Shown: positions 8,445-17,106, counted from the first letter of the stretch. The stretch is 39,986 nt of DNA from Streptomyces sp. NRRL F-5727 (GCF_000719555.1 NZ_JOGX01000073.1:1-39986); one strand, 5' to 3'. Notes: a model not told the origin generated them from the letters alone. Program-made: numbers and translations.

Positions 8445-8469
8445 CGCGCACTTCCGGGGTGTGGAGGCG

Positions 8470-8475
8470 TACCCT
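8470..8475 (+). promoter_or_regulatory. -10 hexamer of a leaderless TetR transcript
   Basis: TACCCT ends 6 nt before the GTG at 8482. With no Shine-Dalgarno present, this fits transcription starting at or next to the start codon. Confidence 0.5.
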
Positions 8476-8481
8476 CGTACG

Positions 8482-9150
8482 GTGACCAAGCGACCCGAGC
8501 CGGCCCCGGCGACGCCCTCCCTGACCCAGCGCCGGAAGGCCGCCACCCAGCTGGACATCGCCCGCGCGGCGGCCGAGCTCTTCACCGAGCACGGGCCGGA
8601 CGGCACCACGGCCGAGTCCATCGCCCTGCGGTCCGGGGTCGCGCTGCGCACCTTCTACCGCTACTTCCGCTCCAAGCAGGACGCCGTCGCCCCGCTGCTC
8701 GCGGGCGGCGCCGACCGCTGGCGGGAGTCGCTCGCCGCCACCGCTCCCGGCACGCCCCTGCCGGCCGCCCTGGAGGGCTCGATCGCCGCCTCGCTCACCC
8801 CGGTGGACGAGGCCGGGGCCGAGGGCCTGCGCTGGACCCGGGGGCTGCTGCGCGCCTCGGCCGAGGACCCGGCGCTGCGGGCGGTCTGGTACCGGGTCAA
8901 CCAGGAGTCGGAGGAGCGGCTGCGGGAGGTCCTGGGAGAGCTGGCCGGACCGGCGGCCGACCCGCTGGAGGTACGGCTCGCCGCGGCGGCGGCCACCGAC
9001 GCGATCCGCATCGCCCTGGAGAGCTGGGCGGAGTCCGAGGCCCCCGTCGACGGCCCCGGCTCCCCCGCCGCCCTCGCCCTGCGCTGCCTGCGCGAGCTGA
9101 TGGGCGGCGTGACGCTGTGGAGCCAGGACCCGGGGTCGGACGGGTCCTAG
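8482..9150 (+). CDS. TetR family transcriptional regulator
   Basis: A 222-residue one-component regulator. The TetR HTH covers residues about 20-70 (LDIARAAAELFTEHG, then GTTAESIALRSGVALRTFYR YF-type recognition helix), followed by a helical ligand domain with a C-terminal helix ending CLRELMGG. The GTG start is chosen because it follows the -10 hexamer TACCCT by 6 nt and because the family similarity begins just after it. It is divergent from the SDR gene, with dyads between. The stop overlaps CTAG, immediately before the foreign-looking segment that borders the acetyltransferase gene. Confidence 0.9.
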   Translation: MTKRPEPAPATPSLTQRRKAATQLDIARAAAELFTEHGPDGTTAESIALRSGVALRTFYRYFRSKQDAVAPLLAGGADRWRESLAATAPGTPLPAALEGSIAASLTPVDEAGAEGLRWTRGLLRASAEDPALRAVWYRVNQESEERLREVLGELAGPAADPLEVRLAAAAATDAIRIALESWAESEAPVDGPGSPAALALRCLRELMGGVTLWSQDPGSDGS

Positions 9151-9691
9151 GTCCTGTCGTCAAACTCCCGTCGTCGCCCGAAGGGCGGCCCCGCGGCGTC
9201 AGGTGCGTGCTCTCGGCGTGCCGGGTGGAAGTCCTCGTACTGGAGAACTCGCCCGGCAGGACGCCCTCCACCGCGAAGCCCTCGGCCTCGTAGAGCGCGC
9301 GGGCGGGGACGTTGTGGCCGAGGACCCGCAGGGTGACGCGGGTGGCGCCGTCGGCGGCCGCCTTCGCCAGGGCGGCCCGCAGCAGGGCGCGGCCCACCCC
9401 CTGGCCGCGCGCCTCGTCCGCGACGGCGAGGCCCTGGACCTGGCGGACGTGGGCGTTGGAGTCGAGCGGCGTGGGCCGCGCCACCCGCACGTACCCGAGG
9501 AGGACGCCGGAGCGCTCGGCGACGAGGTAGTCCGCGGGCCGGTGGCGCTCGTCGAAGAAGGGCGGGTACGGCTCCGAGGGCGGCGGCAGCACCGCGTGCA
9601 GCGGCGACCAGGTGGCCCGGTCCAGGGCGCCCAGCGGCTCGGCGTCGCCCGGCTGGGCGGCTCGGATCACGAAGGTCTCCGGCGCGGTCAT
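9147..9691 (-). CDS. GNAT family N-acetyltransferase with disrupted 3' end
   Basis: The N-terminal 149 residues are a good acetyltransferase: FVIRAAQPGDAEPLGALD at the start, then VQGLAVADEARGQGVGRALL (acetyl-CoA pyrophosphate loop, RGQGVG at 95-100) and NVPARALYEAEGFAVEGVLPGEF (127-149). After 9245 the expected final beta-strand is missing. The original frame runs on without a stop to 8897, antisense to the TetR gene, while the next frame stops at 9147 with the tail FGRRREFDDRT. The sequence 9150-9245 contains a CGCCC-GAA-GGGCG hairpin. I read this as a gene whose 3' end has been replaced or frameshifted, so the product may be non-functional. The start at 9691 is probably leaderless (CAGAGT 7 nt upstream). 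The substrate is unknown. Confidence 0.65.
9150..9245. other. Foreign-looking segment at the 3' end of the acetyltransferase gene
   Basis: This stretch separates the TetR stop from the last acetyltransferase-like codon. It holds the hairpin CGCCC-GAA-GGGCG (9175-9187) and begins GTCCTGTCGTCAAACTCC. I have an unverified recollection of very similar sequences at other places in streptomycete genomes, giving protein tails ending FDDRT. It could be a remnant or target of a mobile element, or simply a shared terminator-like sequence. Confidence 0.4.
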
Positions 9692-9737
9692 GCCGGCCAC
9701 TCTGCCACGCCGGGGGCCCACCGGGCAGGATGGACGC

Positions 9738-10652
9738 ATGCAGCCTTCCGCCCACCGCAAGCGCGTCGCCGTCACCGGGGCCTCCGGTCTCATCGGCGCC
9801 GCCCTCGTCCGCTCCCTGCGCGCCGACGGGCACGACGTCCTCCGGCTCGTCCGCCGGCCCGCCAGGACCGCCGACGAGGTCGAGTGGGACCCGAAGCGGC
9901 TGTACGTGGACTCCGCCGGGCTCGTCGGCGTGGACGCCGTGGTGCACCTGGCCGGCGCCGGCGTCGGCGAGCGCCGGTGGACCGAGGCGTACAAGAAGGA
10001 GATCCGGGACAGCCGGGTGCTCGGCACCACCGCGATCGCGCAGGCACTCGCCGGGCTCGCCGAGCCGCCGGAGACGCTGGTCTGCGGCACGGCCCTCGGC
10101 TGGTACGGCGACACCGGCAGCCGCGCGGTGGACGAGAGCGCCCCGGCCGGCACCGGCTTCCTGCCCTCGGTGTGCGTGGAGTGGGAGGCCGCCGCCGCCC
10201 CCGCGGAGGAGGCCGGGATCCGCGTGACGTACGCCCGCACCGGTCTGGTGGTGGCCCGTCAGGGCGGCGCCTGGGGACGGCTCTTCCCGGTCTTCCGGGC
10301 GGGGCTCGGCGGACGGATGGGCGACGGCGGCCAGTACTGGTCCTTCATCTCGCTCCACGACGAGGTCGCCGCGCTGCGGCACCTGATGGACACTCCGACG
10401 CTCTCCGGGCCGGTGAACCTCACCGCTCCCGAGCCGGTCACCAACCGCGAGGTGACCGCCGCCATGGGCCGGGTGCTGCGCCGCCCGACCCCCTTCCCGG
10501 TGCCCGCGCCCGCGCTGCGGCTCGTCCTCGGCGACTTCGCGGCGGACGTCCTCGGCAGCCAGCGGGTGGTGCCGGGGCGGCTGCTCTCCTCCGGCTTCGC
10601 CTTCGCCTTCCCCACCATCGACGACTCGATCCGGGCCGCCGCCGCCCGCTGA
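9738..10652 (+). CDS. TIGR01777 family NAD-dependent epimerase/oxidoreductase
   Basis: A 304-residue extended-SDR protein of the SulA/YfcH-like TIGR01777 family. The N-terminal GASGLIGAALVRSL is the nucleotide-binding motif. Family blocks include EWDPKR, VHLAGAGVGERRW, TALGWYGDTGSR and the C-terminal DUF1731-like region with PFPVPAPALRLVLGDFA and LLSSGFAF. YfcH-type proteins have no firmly assigned substrate. The ATG at 9738 is the only sensible start, and CAGGAT 6 nt upstream suggests a leaderless mRNA. It is divergent from the acetyltransferase gene by 46 bp. Confidence 0.9.
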   Translation: MQPSAHRKRVAVTGASGLIGAALVRSLRADGHDVLRLVRRPARTADEVEWDPKRLYVDSAGLVGVDAVVHLAGAGVGERRWTEAYKKEIRDSRVLGTTAIAQALAGLAEPPETLVCGTALGWYGDTGSRAVDESAPAGTGFLPSVCVEWEAAAAPAEEAGIRVTYARTGLVVARQGGAWGRLFPVFRAGLGGRMGDGGQYWSFISLHDEVAALRHLMDTPTLSGPVNLTAPEPVTNREVTAAMGRVLRRPTPFPVPAPALRLVLGDFAADVLGSQRVVPGRLLSSGFAFAFPTIDDSIRAAAAR

Positions 10653-10851
10653 ACCGCCCCTCCCCGCCGGGGCCCTGCGCTCCCTGCGCTCCCCCGTGCA
10701 CCGGCAAGCCCGCCGCGCGCGGGCCCGCTGCCGTGGGAGCGCTGCCTACCCTCGGTGCCCACCAGTCGACACGGATCGCGAACTCGGGCATTCCGGGGGT
10801 CTGTTGGGGGCATAGGCCACCAACAGGCGGCGCAGACCTGGGGAGGGGCAC

Positions 10852-12201
10852 GTGCTCAGTACCGCACGCAGCGCACAGCTGGCACGACAGACACAGCACA
10901 CGGACGAGGTCGACGAGGTCGACGTGGTCGTCGTCGGCGCGGGGATCGCCGGGCTCACGGCGGCCCGGCGGCTGACCGGGGCGGGGCTCTCGGTCGCGGT
11001 CCTGGAGGCCGAGCCGTTCGTCGGCGGCCGGCACGCCACCGAGGAGACCGACGGCTTCCGGCTCGACCGGGTGGGCCGGCTGCTCACCCTCTCGCCGGAG
11101 GAGCTGCGGGCCCTGCCGGGCCTCGCCGGCGTGGTGCCGCGCGCGTTCGCGCCCGGGGTGCTGGTCCACTCCGACGGGCGGTACGCCCGCTGGGGCGCCC
11201 CGCACCCCCGGAACCGCAGGGGCGCGCTCACCGTGGCGCGCGCCCTCGCGAGCGCCCCCCGGCATCCGGCGGCCTCGCTGGACCAGGCGCGGCTCGGCGC
11301 CTCGCTGGTGCGGCTGGCGGCGACGCCGACGCAGCGGCTGCTCGCCCGGCCGGAGCGGACCGCGCGGGAGGCGCTGGCGGGCCGGCTGCCGGCCAGGACC
11401 GTGCAGACGGTGCTGCGGCCGCTGCTGGCGGCGCTGCTCGCCGACCCGGACCTGGCGGTGTCGAGCCGGCGGGCCGATCTGGCGCTGCGGGCCTTCGCCC
11501 GGGGCCGGGTGTCGGTGCCGGAGGGCGGGTCGGCGGTCGTGCCGTCACGCCTCGCGGCGCTGCTGCCGCCGGGCACGGTACGGACCGGGGTCCGGGTCAC
11601 CGAGGTGTCGGCGGCCCGGGTCGGCACGGCGGAGCACGGCACGGTCGGCTGCCGGGCGGTGGTCCTCGCGACGGGGGCGCGGACGGCGGCCGCGCTGCTG
11701 CCGGGCCTGCGGGTGCCCGCGTACCACCCGGTGACGGTGCTGCACCACACGGCGCCGGTGGCGCCCACGACGGATCCGACCCTGCTGCTCGAGTCGGACC
11801 CGGGCGGGCCGGTGGCGCACACGGCGGTGATGAGCGCGGTGGACCCGACGCGGGCGCCGGCGGGCCGGCCGCTGATCACCTCGACGGTCCTCGGGACGCC
11901 GCCGGACGACGCCGAGCGGCGGGTCCGCAAGCACCTGGCGGCGCTGTACGGCACCTCCACGGACGAGTGGGAGCTGCTGGCCCTGCACCACACCCGGGAC
12001 GCGGTGCTCGCCACTCCCCCGGCGCACGACCCGTGCCGCTCGGTGCGGCTGCTCGCGGGCCTGTACGTGTGCGGCGACCACCGCGGGGCGGGCACCCTGC
12101 GCTCCACGCTGGCCACCGGGGCCCGCGCCGCCGGCGCCGTCCTCGCCGATCTGGGGCTGCGCCCGCCGGTCCTGGAGGAGGCGGAGGAGGAGGCCGCCTA
12201 G
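10852..12201 (+). CDS. FAD-dependent oxidoreductase (protoporphyrinogen oxidase/amine oxidase-like)
   Basis: A 449-residue flavoprotein. The dinucleotide-binding motif GAGIAG is at residues 29-34, followed by an acidic strand end VLEAE and GGRHATEETDGFRLDR, the arrangement of the NAD(P)/FAD amine oxidase superfamily. The C-terminal FAD-contact segment is LYVCGDHRGAGTLRSTLATG. The GTG start is preceded by GGGGAGGGG. It carries a short N-terminal extension (about 20 polar residues) and an acidic C-terminal tail (EEAEEEAA). It is convergent with the HTH/TPR regulator, 6 bp away. The substrate is unknown. Confidence 0.88.
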   Translation: MLSTARSAQLARQTQHTDEVDEVDVVVVGAGIAGLTAARRLTGAGLSVAVLEAEPFVGGRHATEETDGFRLDRVGRLLTLSPEELRALPGLAGVVPRAFAPGVLVHSDGRYARWGAPHPRNRRGALTVARALASAPRHPAASLDQARLGASLVRLAATPTQRLLARPERTAREALAGRLPARTVQTVLRPLLAALLADPDLAVSSRRADLALRAFARGRVSVPEGGSAVVPSRLAALLPPGTVRTGVRVTEVSAARVGTAEHGTVGCRAVVLATGARTAAALLPGLRVPAYHPVTVLHHTAPVAPTTDPTLLLESDPGGPVAHTAVMSAVDPTRAPAGRPLITSTVLGTPPDDAERRVRKHLAALYGTSTDEWELLALHHTRDAVLATPPAHDPCRSVRLLAGLYVCGDHRGAGTLRSTLATGARAAGAVLADLGLRPPVLEEAEEEAA

Positions 12202-12207
12202 CCGGGG

Positions 12208-13707
12208 CTAGCCGAGGGCGGCGACCCGGTCGCGGTAGGTGCGGACGGGCGGGGCGTCCCGGTACGGCTCCAGGCGGCGCTCGAAGTCGCGGACGTACTC
12301 GATCGCGCGGGCCGAACGCATCTCGGCGGCCTGCTGGGCGGCCTCGGCGCCCAGCGCGCACGCCTGGTCCAGCTCGCCGAGGGCGAGCCGGGCGGTGGCG
12401 AGGACGACCCGGCAGAAGAGCCGGCTGCGGGCGTAGCCGGGGGCGCGGAGCTGGAGGGCCCGTTCGGCGTGCTGGGCGGCGGGGCGGTACTGCTGGAGGT
12501 CGCGGTGGCAGTGGCCGAGCTCGTCGGCGAGCTGGGCCTCGTCGAAGGCGCGGGCCCAGGAGGGCACCTCGTCGCCGGGCCGGGCGGCCTCCAGGGCCCG
12601 CTCGGCGCGGACGAGGGAGGCGCTGCAGGCGCGGGCCTCGGAGAGGACGGCGTGGCCGCGGGCCTCGACGGCGTGCAGCATCGCCTGGACGACGGGGGGC
12701 GCCGCGGAGCCGACGCCCTGCTGGGCGACCCGGGCGAGCTGCACGGCCTCCCGCCCGTGGCCGAGGTAGACGGCCTGGCAGCTCATGGTGAGGAGCACGT
12801 AGGAGCCGTAGGCCCGGTCGCCGGCGGCCTGGGCGAGGCGCAGCGCCTGCACGAAGTAGCGCTGGGCGAGGCCGTGGGCGGCGATGTCGTACGAGGTCCA
12901 GCCGGCGAGCCGGGTGAGGTCGGCGGCGGCGGCGAAGAGGCGCCTGCCGGTGGCCTCGCCGTAGGTGCCGCGGAGCATGGGCTCGGCCTCGTGCTCCAGG
13001 TAGCGGACGAGCGCCTGGCGGGCGTGGCCGCCGCCGTAGGCGTGGTCGAGGGTGCGGAAGAGGTCGCCGACGGAGCGGAGGGCGGCGACGTCGCCGCCGG
13101 TGACGCGCTGGCCCGGGCCGCGCTCGGTGCCGCGCTGGCGGGGGACGGAGAAGCGGCTCTGCGGGGGCACCCGGGGGTCGGTGCCGATCGCGCGGACCGG
13201 GCCGCCGCCGGTCCCGCCGGGGCGGACCACCGGCACGGGGGCGGCGGGCTCGCCGCGGGCGACCCGGTCGTCGGCGCGGCCGATCAGCCAGTCGCGGCTG
13301 GGCACGACGAGCCCGGCCGGGGTGAAGGCGATCTTGCGGAGTTCGGCGTGGCTGCCGGAGTCCTTGCGCCAGAGCCCGCTGACGATGTCCACCGCCTCCT
13401 CCGGGGTGGCGGCGAACTCCAGGCCGGCGTAGACCGGCGCGCAGGCGTCGAGGCCGAGGTCCTGGGCGGAGAGCCGGCGGCCGAGGCGGCGGGTGAAGAC
13501 CTCGGCGATGAGGGCGGGCGTGGTGCCGCGCGGCTGCTGCCCGCGCAGCCACCGGGTCACGGAGGTCTTGTCGTACCGCAGGTCGAGCCCGTGTTCCAGG
13601 CCCAGCTGGTCCACCCTTCTGGCGAGCCCCGCGTTGGAGAACCCGGCTTCTGCGATGAGCGCGGCGAGCTGGCGGTTCGGGACGCGCTGCGGTGGTCGTT
13701 CCGTCAT
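12208..13707 (-). CDS. HTH and TPR-like transcriptional regulator (NsdA-like)
   Basis: A 499-residue protein. The N-terminal helix-turn-helix (residues about 10-60: NRQLAALIAEAGFSNAGLAR, then YDKTSVTRWLRGQQPRG) is followed by a Pro/Gly/Arg-rich linker at about 150-205. A long all-helical region with TPR-like repeats follows ([19 protein letters not shown], then AQQGVGSAAPPVVQAMLHAV and QLADELGHCHRDLQQYRPAA). This is the architecture of streptomycete regulators such as NsdA, which influence development and antibiotic production. Assignment to that exact orthologue is not justified. The ATG at 13707 is clear. It is convergent with the FAD protein and divergent from lipB. Confidence 0.78.
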   Translation of the reverse strand: MTERPPQRVPNRQLAALIAEAGFSNAGLARRVDQLGLEHGLDLRYDKTSVTRWLRGQQPRGTTPALIAEVFTRRLGRRLSAQDLGLDACAPVYAGLEFAATPEEAVDIVSGLWRKDSGSHAELRKIAFTPAGLVVPSRDWLIGRADDRVARGEPAAPVPVVRPGGTGGGPVRAIGTDPRVPPQSRFSVPRQRGTERGPGQRVTGGDVAALRSVGDLFRTLDHAYGGGHARQALVRYLEHEAEPMLRGTYGEATGRRLFAAAADLTRLAGWTSYDIAAHGLAQRYFVQALRLAQAAGDRAYGSYVLLTMSCQAVYLGHGREAVQLARVAQQGVGSAAPPVVQAMLHAVEARGHAVLSEARACSASLVRAERALEAARPGDEVPSWARAFDEAQLADELGHCHRDLQQYRPAAQHAERALQLRAPGYARSRLFCRVVLATARLALGELDQACALGAEAAQQAAEMRSARAIEYVRDFERRLEPYRDAPPVRTYRDRVAALG

Positions 13708-14018
13708 CGGCTGTGCGGTCTCCTGCCTTCGGGCGCAGGTGGCAGCCCGTTTCGACCCTCATGGAACGGCGTGAATGTAGCGGTCATCACGGCCCGTACC
13801 GCCAGCTTCGCCCCACATTCATCCGATCGTGTGAGGAACCGGAACCCCCGTTGCCATCCGCCGCTGACCCGCCCCCCTCCCCGGATACGCCTCCACCTGC
13901 CCCGAACGTTCGCGCGGGGTCGCCGTACAGTGGCAGGGGCGCGTAAGACGCAGGGTGCCGGGCCGGCTCCCGCCCCGGGACGATCCCCGGAACCCGGCCG
14001 CGGGCACCAGGAGGAGGC

Positions 14019-14834
14019 ATGGCCGTGAGTGAGCTGCAATTCGTCCGCCTGGGCTTCGGCGAGGACGCCGTCGAGTACCAGGTGGCCTGGGACAAGCAGC
14101 GCGAGGTGCACGCCGCGCGGTTCGCCGACGAGACCGGCGACACCTGTCTGCTCCTGGAGCACCCGCCGGTCTACACGGCCGGCCGCCGCACGGCGGAGAG
14201 CGAGCGCCCGCTCGACGGGACCCCGGTCGTCGACGTGGACCGCGGCGGCAAGATCACCTGGCACGGCCCCGGCCAGCTCGTCGGCTACCCGATCCTCAAG
14301 CTGCCCCGCCCGGTGGACGTCGTCGCCCATGTGCGCCGCCTGGAGGAGGCCCTGATCCGCACCGCCGCCGAGTTCGGCGTGGCCACCACCCGGGTCGAGG
14401 GCCGCAGCGGCGTCTGGGTCCTCGGCGACCCGGTGGAGCAGCGGCCCTCGCTCGGCGGGCTCTCGCTGGACTTCGACCCGCGGCTGACGGACGAGGAGTT
14501 CGACCCGCGCCTGAACGGCCCCGAGTACGCCCCGTCCAACGCCGGCCAGCGCCGCGAGGACCGGAAGCTCGCCGCCATCGGCATCCGGGTCGCCAAGGGC
14601 GTCACCATGCACGGCTTCGCGCTCAACGTGAACCCGGACAACGCCTGGTTCGACCGGATCATCCCGTGCGGCATCCGCGACGCGGGCGTCACCTCGCTCG
14701 CCAACGAGCTGGGCCGCGACCTCACCATCGAGGAGGTCCTCCCGGTGGTGGAGCGGCACCTGCGGGACGTCCTGGAGAACGCGGAGCTCAGGCCGCGGGA
14801 GATCGAGCGGCCGGTGGAGACGGCGTCCGCCTGA
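14019..14834 (+). CDS. lipB: Lipoyl(octanoyl) transferase
   Basis: LipB moves the octanoyl group from acyl carrier protein to the lipoyl domains of E2 and GcvH, the first step of lipoate assembly. Its signature [19 protein letters not shown] is at residues 75-93, the catalytic Lys is K183 in [11 protein letters not shown], and the catalytic Cys is C217 in [14 protein letters not shown]. An insertion of about 40 residues at 139-180 (with FDPRL occurring twice) separates GVWV from the Lys strand. The ATG at 14019 and the GTG at 14025 both fit AGGAGGAGG at 14009-14017, and the GTG ([11 protein letters not shown]) has the better spacing. The gene is followed by lipA, 102 bp downstream. Confidence 0.96.
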   Translation: MAVSELQFVRLGFGEDAVEYQVAWDKQREVHAARFADETGDTCLLLEHPPVYTAGRRTAESERPLDGTPVVDVDRGGKITWHGPGQLVGYPILKLPRPVDVVAHVRRLEEALIRTAAEFGVATTRVEGRSGVWVLGDPVEQRPSLGGLSLDFDPRLTDEEFDPRLNGPEYAPSNAGQRREDRKLAAIGIRVAKGVTMHGFALNVNPDNAWFDRIIPCGIRDAGVTSLANELGRDLTIEEVLPVVERHLRDVLENAELRPREIERPVETASA

Positions 14835-14846
14835 GGAATGCCGGGC

Positions 14847-14867
14847 TCTGGCCACGGGTTGGCCAGA
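14847..14867. promoter_or_regulatory. Inverted repeat between lipB and lipA
   Basis: Perfect 8-bp arms TCTGGCCA and TGGCCAGA around loop CGGGT, 13 nt after the lipB stop. No T-tract follows, so it is more likely an operator or an RNA processing/stabilising hairpin than a terminator. Confidence 0.45.
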
Positions 14868-14936
14868 CGTAGCAAGGCATGGAAGCAACGGGCGTACCCT
14901 GGTGTGCGCCGAAGAATCGAAGCTACAGGAGCCGAT

Positions 14937-15905
14937 GTGTCCGCAGTCGCCCCCGACGGACGCAAGATGCTGCGCCTGGAGGTCCGGAACGCCCAGACCC
15001 CCATCGAGCGCAAGCCCGAGTGGATCAAGACCCGCGCGAAGATGGGTCCGGAGTACACGAAGATGCAGAGCCTCGTGAAGAGCGAGGGCCTGCACACGGT
15101 CTGCCAGGAGGCGGGCTGTCCCAACATCTTCGAGTGCTGGGAGGACCGCGAGGCGACCTTCCTCATCGGCGGTGACCAGTGCACCCGGCGCTGCGACTTC
15201 TGCCAGATCGACACCGGCAAGCCGGAGGCGCTCGACCGCGACGAGCCGCGCCGCGTGGGCGAGTCCGTCGTCACGATGGACCTGAACTACGCCACCATCA
15301 CCGGCGTCGCCCGCGACGACCTGGAGGACGGCGGCGCCTGGCTGTACGCCGAGACCGTGCGCCAGATCCACCAGCAGACCGCGGAGCGCGCCGCCGGCCG
15401 CACCAAGGTCGAGCTGCTCGCCCCCGACTTCAACGCGGTGCCGGAGCTCCTCAAGGAGGTCTTCGACTCCCGCCCCGAGGTCTTCGCGCACAACGTGGAG
15501 ACGGTCCCGCGGATCTTCAAGCGGATCCGCCCCGGCTTCCGCTACGAGCGCTCGCTGGACGTCATCACCCAGGCCCGTGACTACGGTCTGGTCACGAAGT
15601 CCAACCTCATCCTCGGCATGGGCGAGACCCGCGAGGAGGTCAGCGAGGCGCTGCGGCAGCTGCACGACGCCGGCTGCGAGCTCATCACCATCACCCAGTA
15701 CCTGCGCCCCTCCGTCCGGCACCACCCCGTCGAGCGCTGGGTGAAGCCGCAGGAGTTCGTGGAGCTCAAGGAGGAGGCCGACCAGATCGGCTTCTCCGGC
15801 GTGATGTCGGGCCCGCTGGTCCGTTCCTCGTACCGGGCCGGGCGCCTGTACCAGCAGGCGATCGAGAAGCGGGGCGCGAACGTGGAGGCCGTGCAGGCGG
15901 TGTGA
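14937..15905 (+). CDS. lipA: Lipoyl synthase
   Basis: A radical SAM enzyme of 322 residues that inserts two sulfurs into octanoyl-lysine. Both iron-sulfur clusters are visible. The auxiliary cluster ligands are C56, C61 and C67 ([12 protein letters not shown]) and the SAM cluster motif is C82xxxC86xxC89 (CTRRCDFC). The C-terminal RSSYRAG supplies the conserved Ser ligand. The GTG at 14937 is chosen because AGGAG at 14927-14931 is 5 nt upstream and the family similarity starts there. The frame is open further upstream without supporting signals. It follows lipB and is ended by a strong hairpin. Confidence 0.97.
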   Translation: MSAVAPDGRKMLRLEVRNAQTPIERKPEWIKTRAKMGPEYTKMQSLVKSEGLHTVCQEAGCPNIFECWEDREATFLIGGDQCTRRCDFCQIDTGKPEALDRDEPRRVGESVVTMDLNYATITGVARDDLEDGGAWLYAETVRQIHQQTAERAAGRTKVELLAPDFNAVPELLKEVFDSRPEVFAHNVETVPRIFKRIRPGFRYERSLDVITQARDYGLVTKSNLILGMGETREEVSEALRQLHDAGCELITITQYLRPSVRHHPVERWVKPQEFVELKEEADQIGFSGVMSGPLVRSSYRAGRLYQQAIEKRGANVEAVQAV

Positions 15906-15946
15906 GTCGCCGCACACGTGATTACCCGCCGGTAGCCGGCCGGGGA

Positions 15947-15994
15947 GAGCGGCCCGTACGGCCCCGCAGTTCAGCGGGGCGGTACGGGCCGCTC
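15947..15994 (+). terminator. Terminator hairpin after lipA
   Basis: A 21-bp stem with one mismatch (15947-15967 against 15974-15994), loop AGTTCA, 41 nt after the lipA stop. Confidence 0.8.
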
Positions 15995-16032
15995 CGCCGT
16001 CCGGGCGGCTCGCGACAGCGTTTCATCAGGGT

Positions 16033-16061
16033 TTGACCGTCGGGTCATGCCCTGGTAACAC
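16033..16061 (+). promoter_or_regulatory. Promoter-like sequence upstream of the small-protein gene
   Basis: TTGACC at 16033-16038 and TAACAC at 16056-16061 are 17 nt apart. The predicted start of transcription is near 16068, giving either a leader of about 78 nt to the ATG at 16146 or a leaderless GTG at 16068. Confidence 0.45.
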
Positions 16062-16145
16062 CGTTCTGTGAGCATGGTTCCACGCACCGCCACCATCAGC
16101 TCGCTCCCCCACCTCGTCTCACCCGCCCCCGAGAGAGGACCCCTC

Positions 16146-16361
16146 ATGCCGGCCGCGTCGACGCACGTCCGCGTCAGTGCCCTCCCGTCCGTCACCGGCG
16201 CCCTGCGCGCCGTCGAGTCGCTGCTCCTGGGCGCCGGACAGCGCACCGCCCGGCGCAACGCCTGGACCTCCGTCCTGGAGGACCGCCGCCGCGCCAAGGA
16301 CCGCATCGAGGCCCAGCACGTCCTGGAGGCCGCGTCTGGCCGGACGTCGCGGGCCACGTAG
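16146..16361 (+). CDS. Small protein of unknown function
   Basis: A 71-residue, basic, probably helical protein (MPAASTHVRVSALP, then LRAVESLLLGAGQRTARRNA and EDRRRAKDRIEAQHVLEA). It has no membrane segment or known motif. The ATG at 16146 has AGAGGA 6 nt upstream. A longer version from the GTG at 16068 (97 residues) would be leaderless. A small gene at this place between lipA and the DUF4191 gene is, as I recall, also present in S. coelicolor, which argues that it is real. Its stop codon TAG lies within the -10 hexamer of the next gene. Confidence 0.6.
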   Translation: MPAASTHVRVSALPSVTGALRAVESLLLGAGQRTARRNAWTSVLEDRRRAKDRIEAQHVLEAASGRTSRAT

Positions 16362-16364
16362 ACT
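16359..16364 (+). promoter_or_regulatory. -10 hexamer of a leaderless DUF4191 transcript
   Basis: TAGACT ends 7 nt before the ATG at 16372, with no Shine-Dalgarno. A weak -35 (TCTGGC) is about 17 nt upstream. Confidence 0.5.
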
Positions 16365-16371
16365 TCAAGGC

Positions 16372-17082
16372 ATGGCGAGGAAGGCAAACACGGGCGGCGC
16401 TGACGCCGCGAACCCCGGGCGACTGAAGCAGATCGCCCTCACGTACAAGATGACCCGGAAGGCCGACCCCAAGGTCGGGCTCGTCGTGGCCGGCGTGGGC
16501 ATCGTCGTACTCGGTGTCCTCCTCGGTATCGGCTTCCTGATCGGACACCCGGTCTACCTGGGCATCCTGGGCTTCGTCCTGGCGCTGCTGGCGATGGCGA
16601 TCGTCTTCGGGCGGCGCGCCGAGCGGGCGGCCTTCGGGCAGATGGAGGGACAGCCGGGCGCCGCCGCGGCGGTGCTGCAGAACATCGGGCGCGGCTGGAC
16701 CGTGACCCCCGCGGTCGCGATGAACCGCAGCCAGGACGTGGTGCACCGGGCGGTCGGCCGCCAGGGCATCGTCCTGGTCGGCGAGGGCAACCCGAACCGG
16801 CTGAAGCCCCTCCTCGCGGCCGAGAAGAAGAAGATGGCCCGCATCCTGGTCGACGTGCCGGTGACGGACATCGTCGTCGGCAACGACGAGGAGCAGGGCC
16901 AGGTCCCGCTCAAGAAGGTCCGCACCAAGATGCTGAAGCTGCCCCGGCTGCTCAGCGGTCCCCAGGTGACGGCCGCCAACGACCGGCTGCGGGCGATGGG
17001 CGACCTCATGAGCAACATGCCGCTGCCGAAGGGCCCCATGCCCAAGGGCATGAAGATGCCGCGCGGCGGAAAGATGCGCTGA
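16372..17082 (+). CDS. DUF4191 domain-containing membrane protein
   Basis: A 236-residue protein. It has a short cytoplasmic N-terminus, two adjacent membrane helices at about 36-57 and 61-79, and a soluble C-terminal domain (VTPAVAMNRSQDVVHRAVGR, then GIVLVGEGNPNRLKPLLAAE). It ends in a Met/Pro/Lys-rich tail (LPKGPMPKGMKMPRGGKMR). This matches the actinobacterial DUF4191 family, whose function is unknown. The ATG follows the promoter hexamer TAGACT by 7 nt. It is convergent with the RDD gene, and a bidirectional terminator lies between. Confidence 0.9.
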   Translation: MARKANTGGADAANPGRLKQIALTYKMTRKADPKVGLVVAGVGIVVLGVLLGIGFLIGHPVYLGILGFVLALLAMAIVFGRRAERAAFGQMEGQPGAAAAVLQNIGRGWTVTPAVAMNRSQDVVHRAVGRQGIVLVGEGNPNRLKPLLAAEKKKMARILVDVPVTDIVVGNDEEQGQVPLKKVRTKMLKLPRLLSGPQVTAANDRLRAMGDLMSNMPLPKGPMPKGMKMPRGGKMR

Positions 17083-17106
17083 CGCGCCGACGCGCACCGA
17101 GACCGG

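Noticed and set aside
13704..15917. 737-codon open frame antisense to lipB and lipA
   Set aside because: lipB and lipA on the plus strand have complete catalytic motifs; the antisense frame is low-complexity Val/Leu/Asp/Gly-rich sequence.
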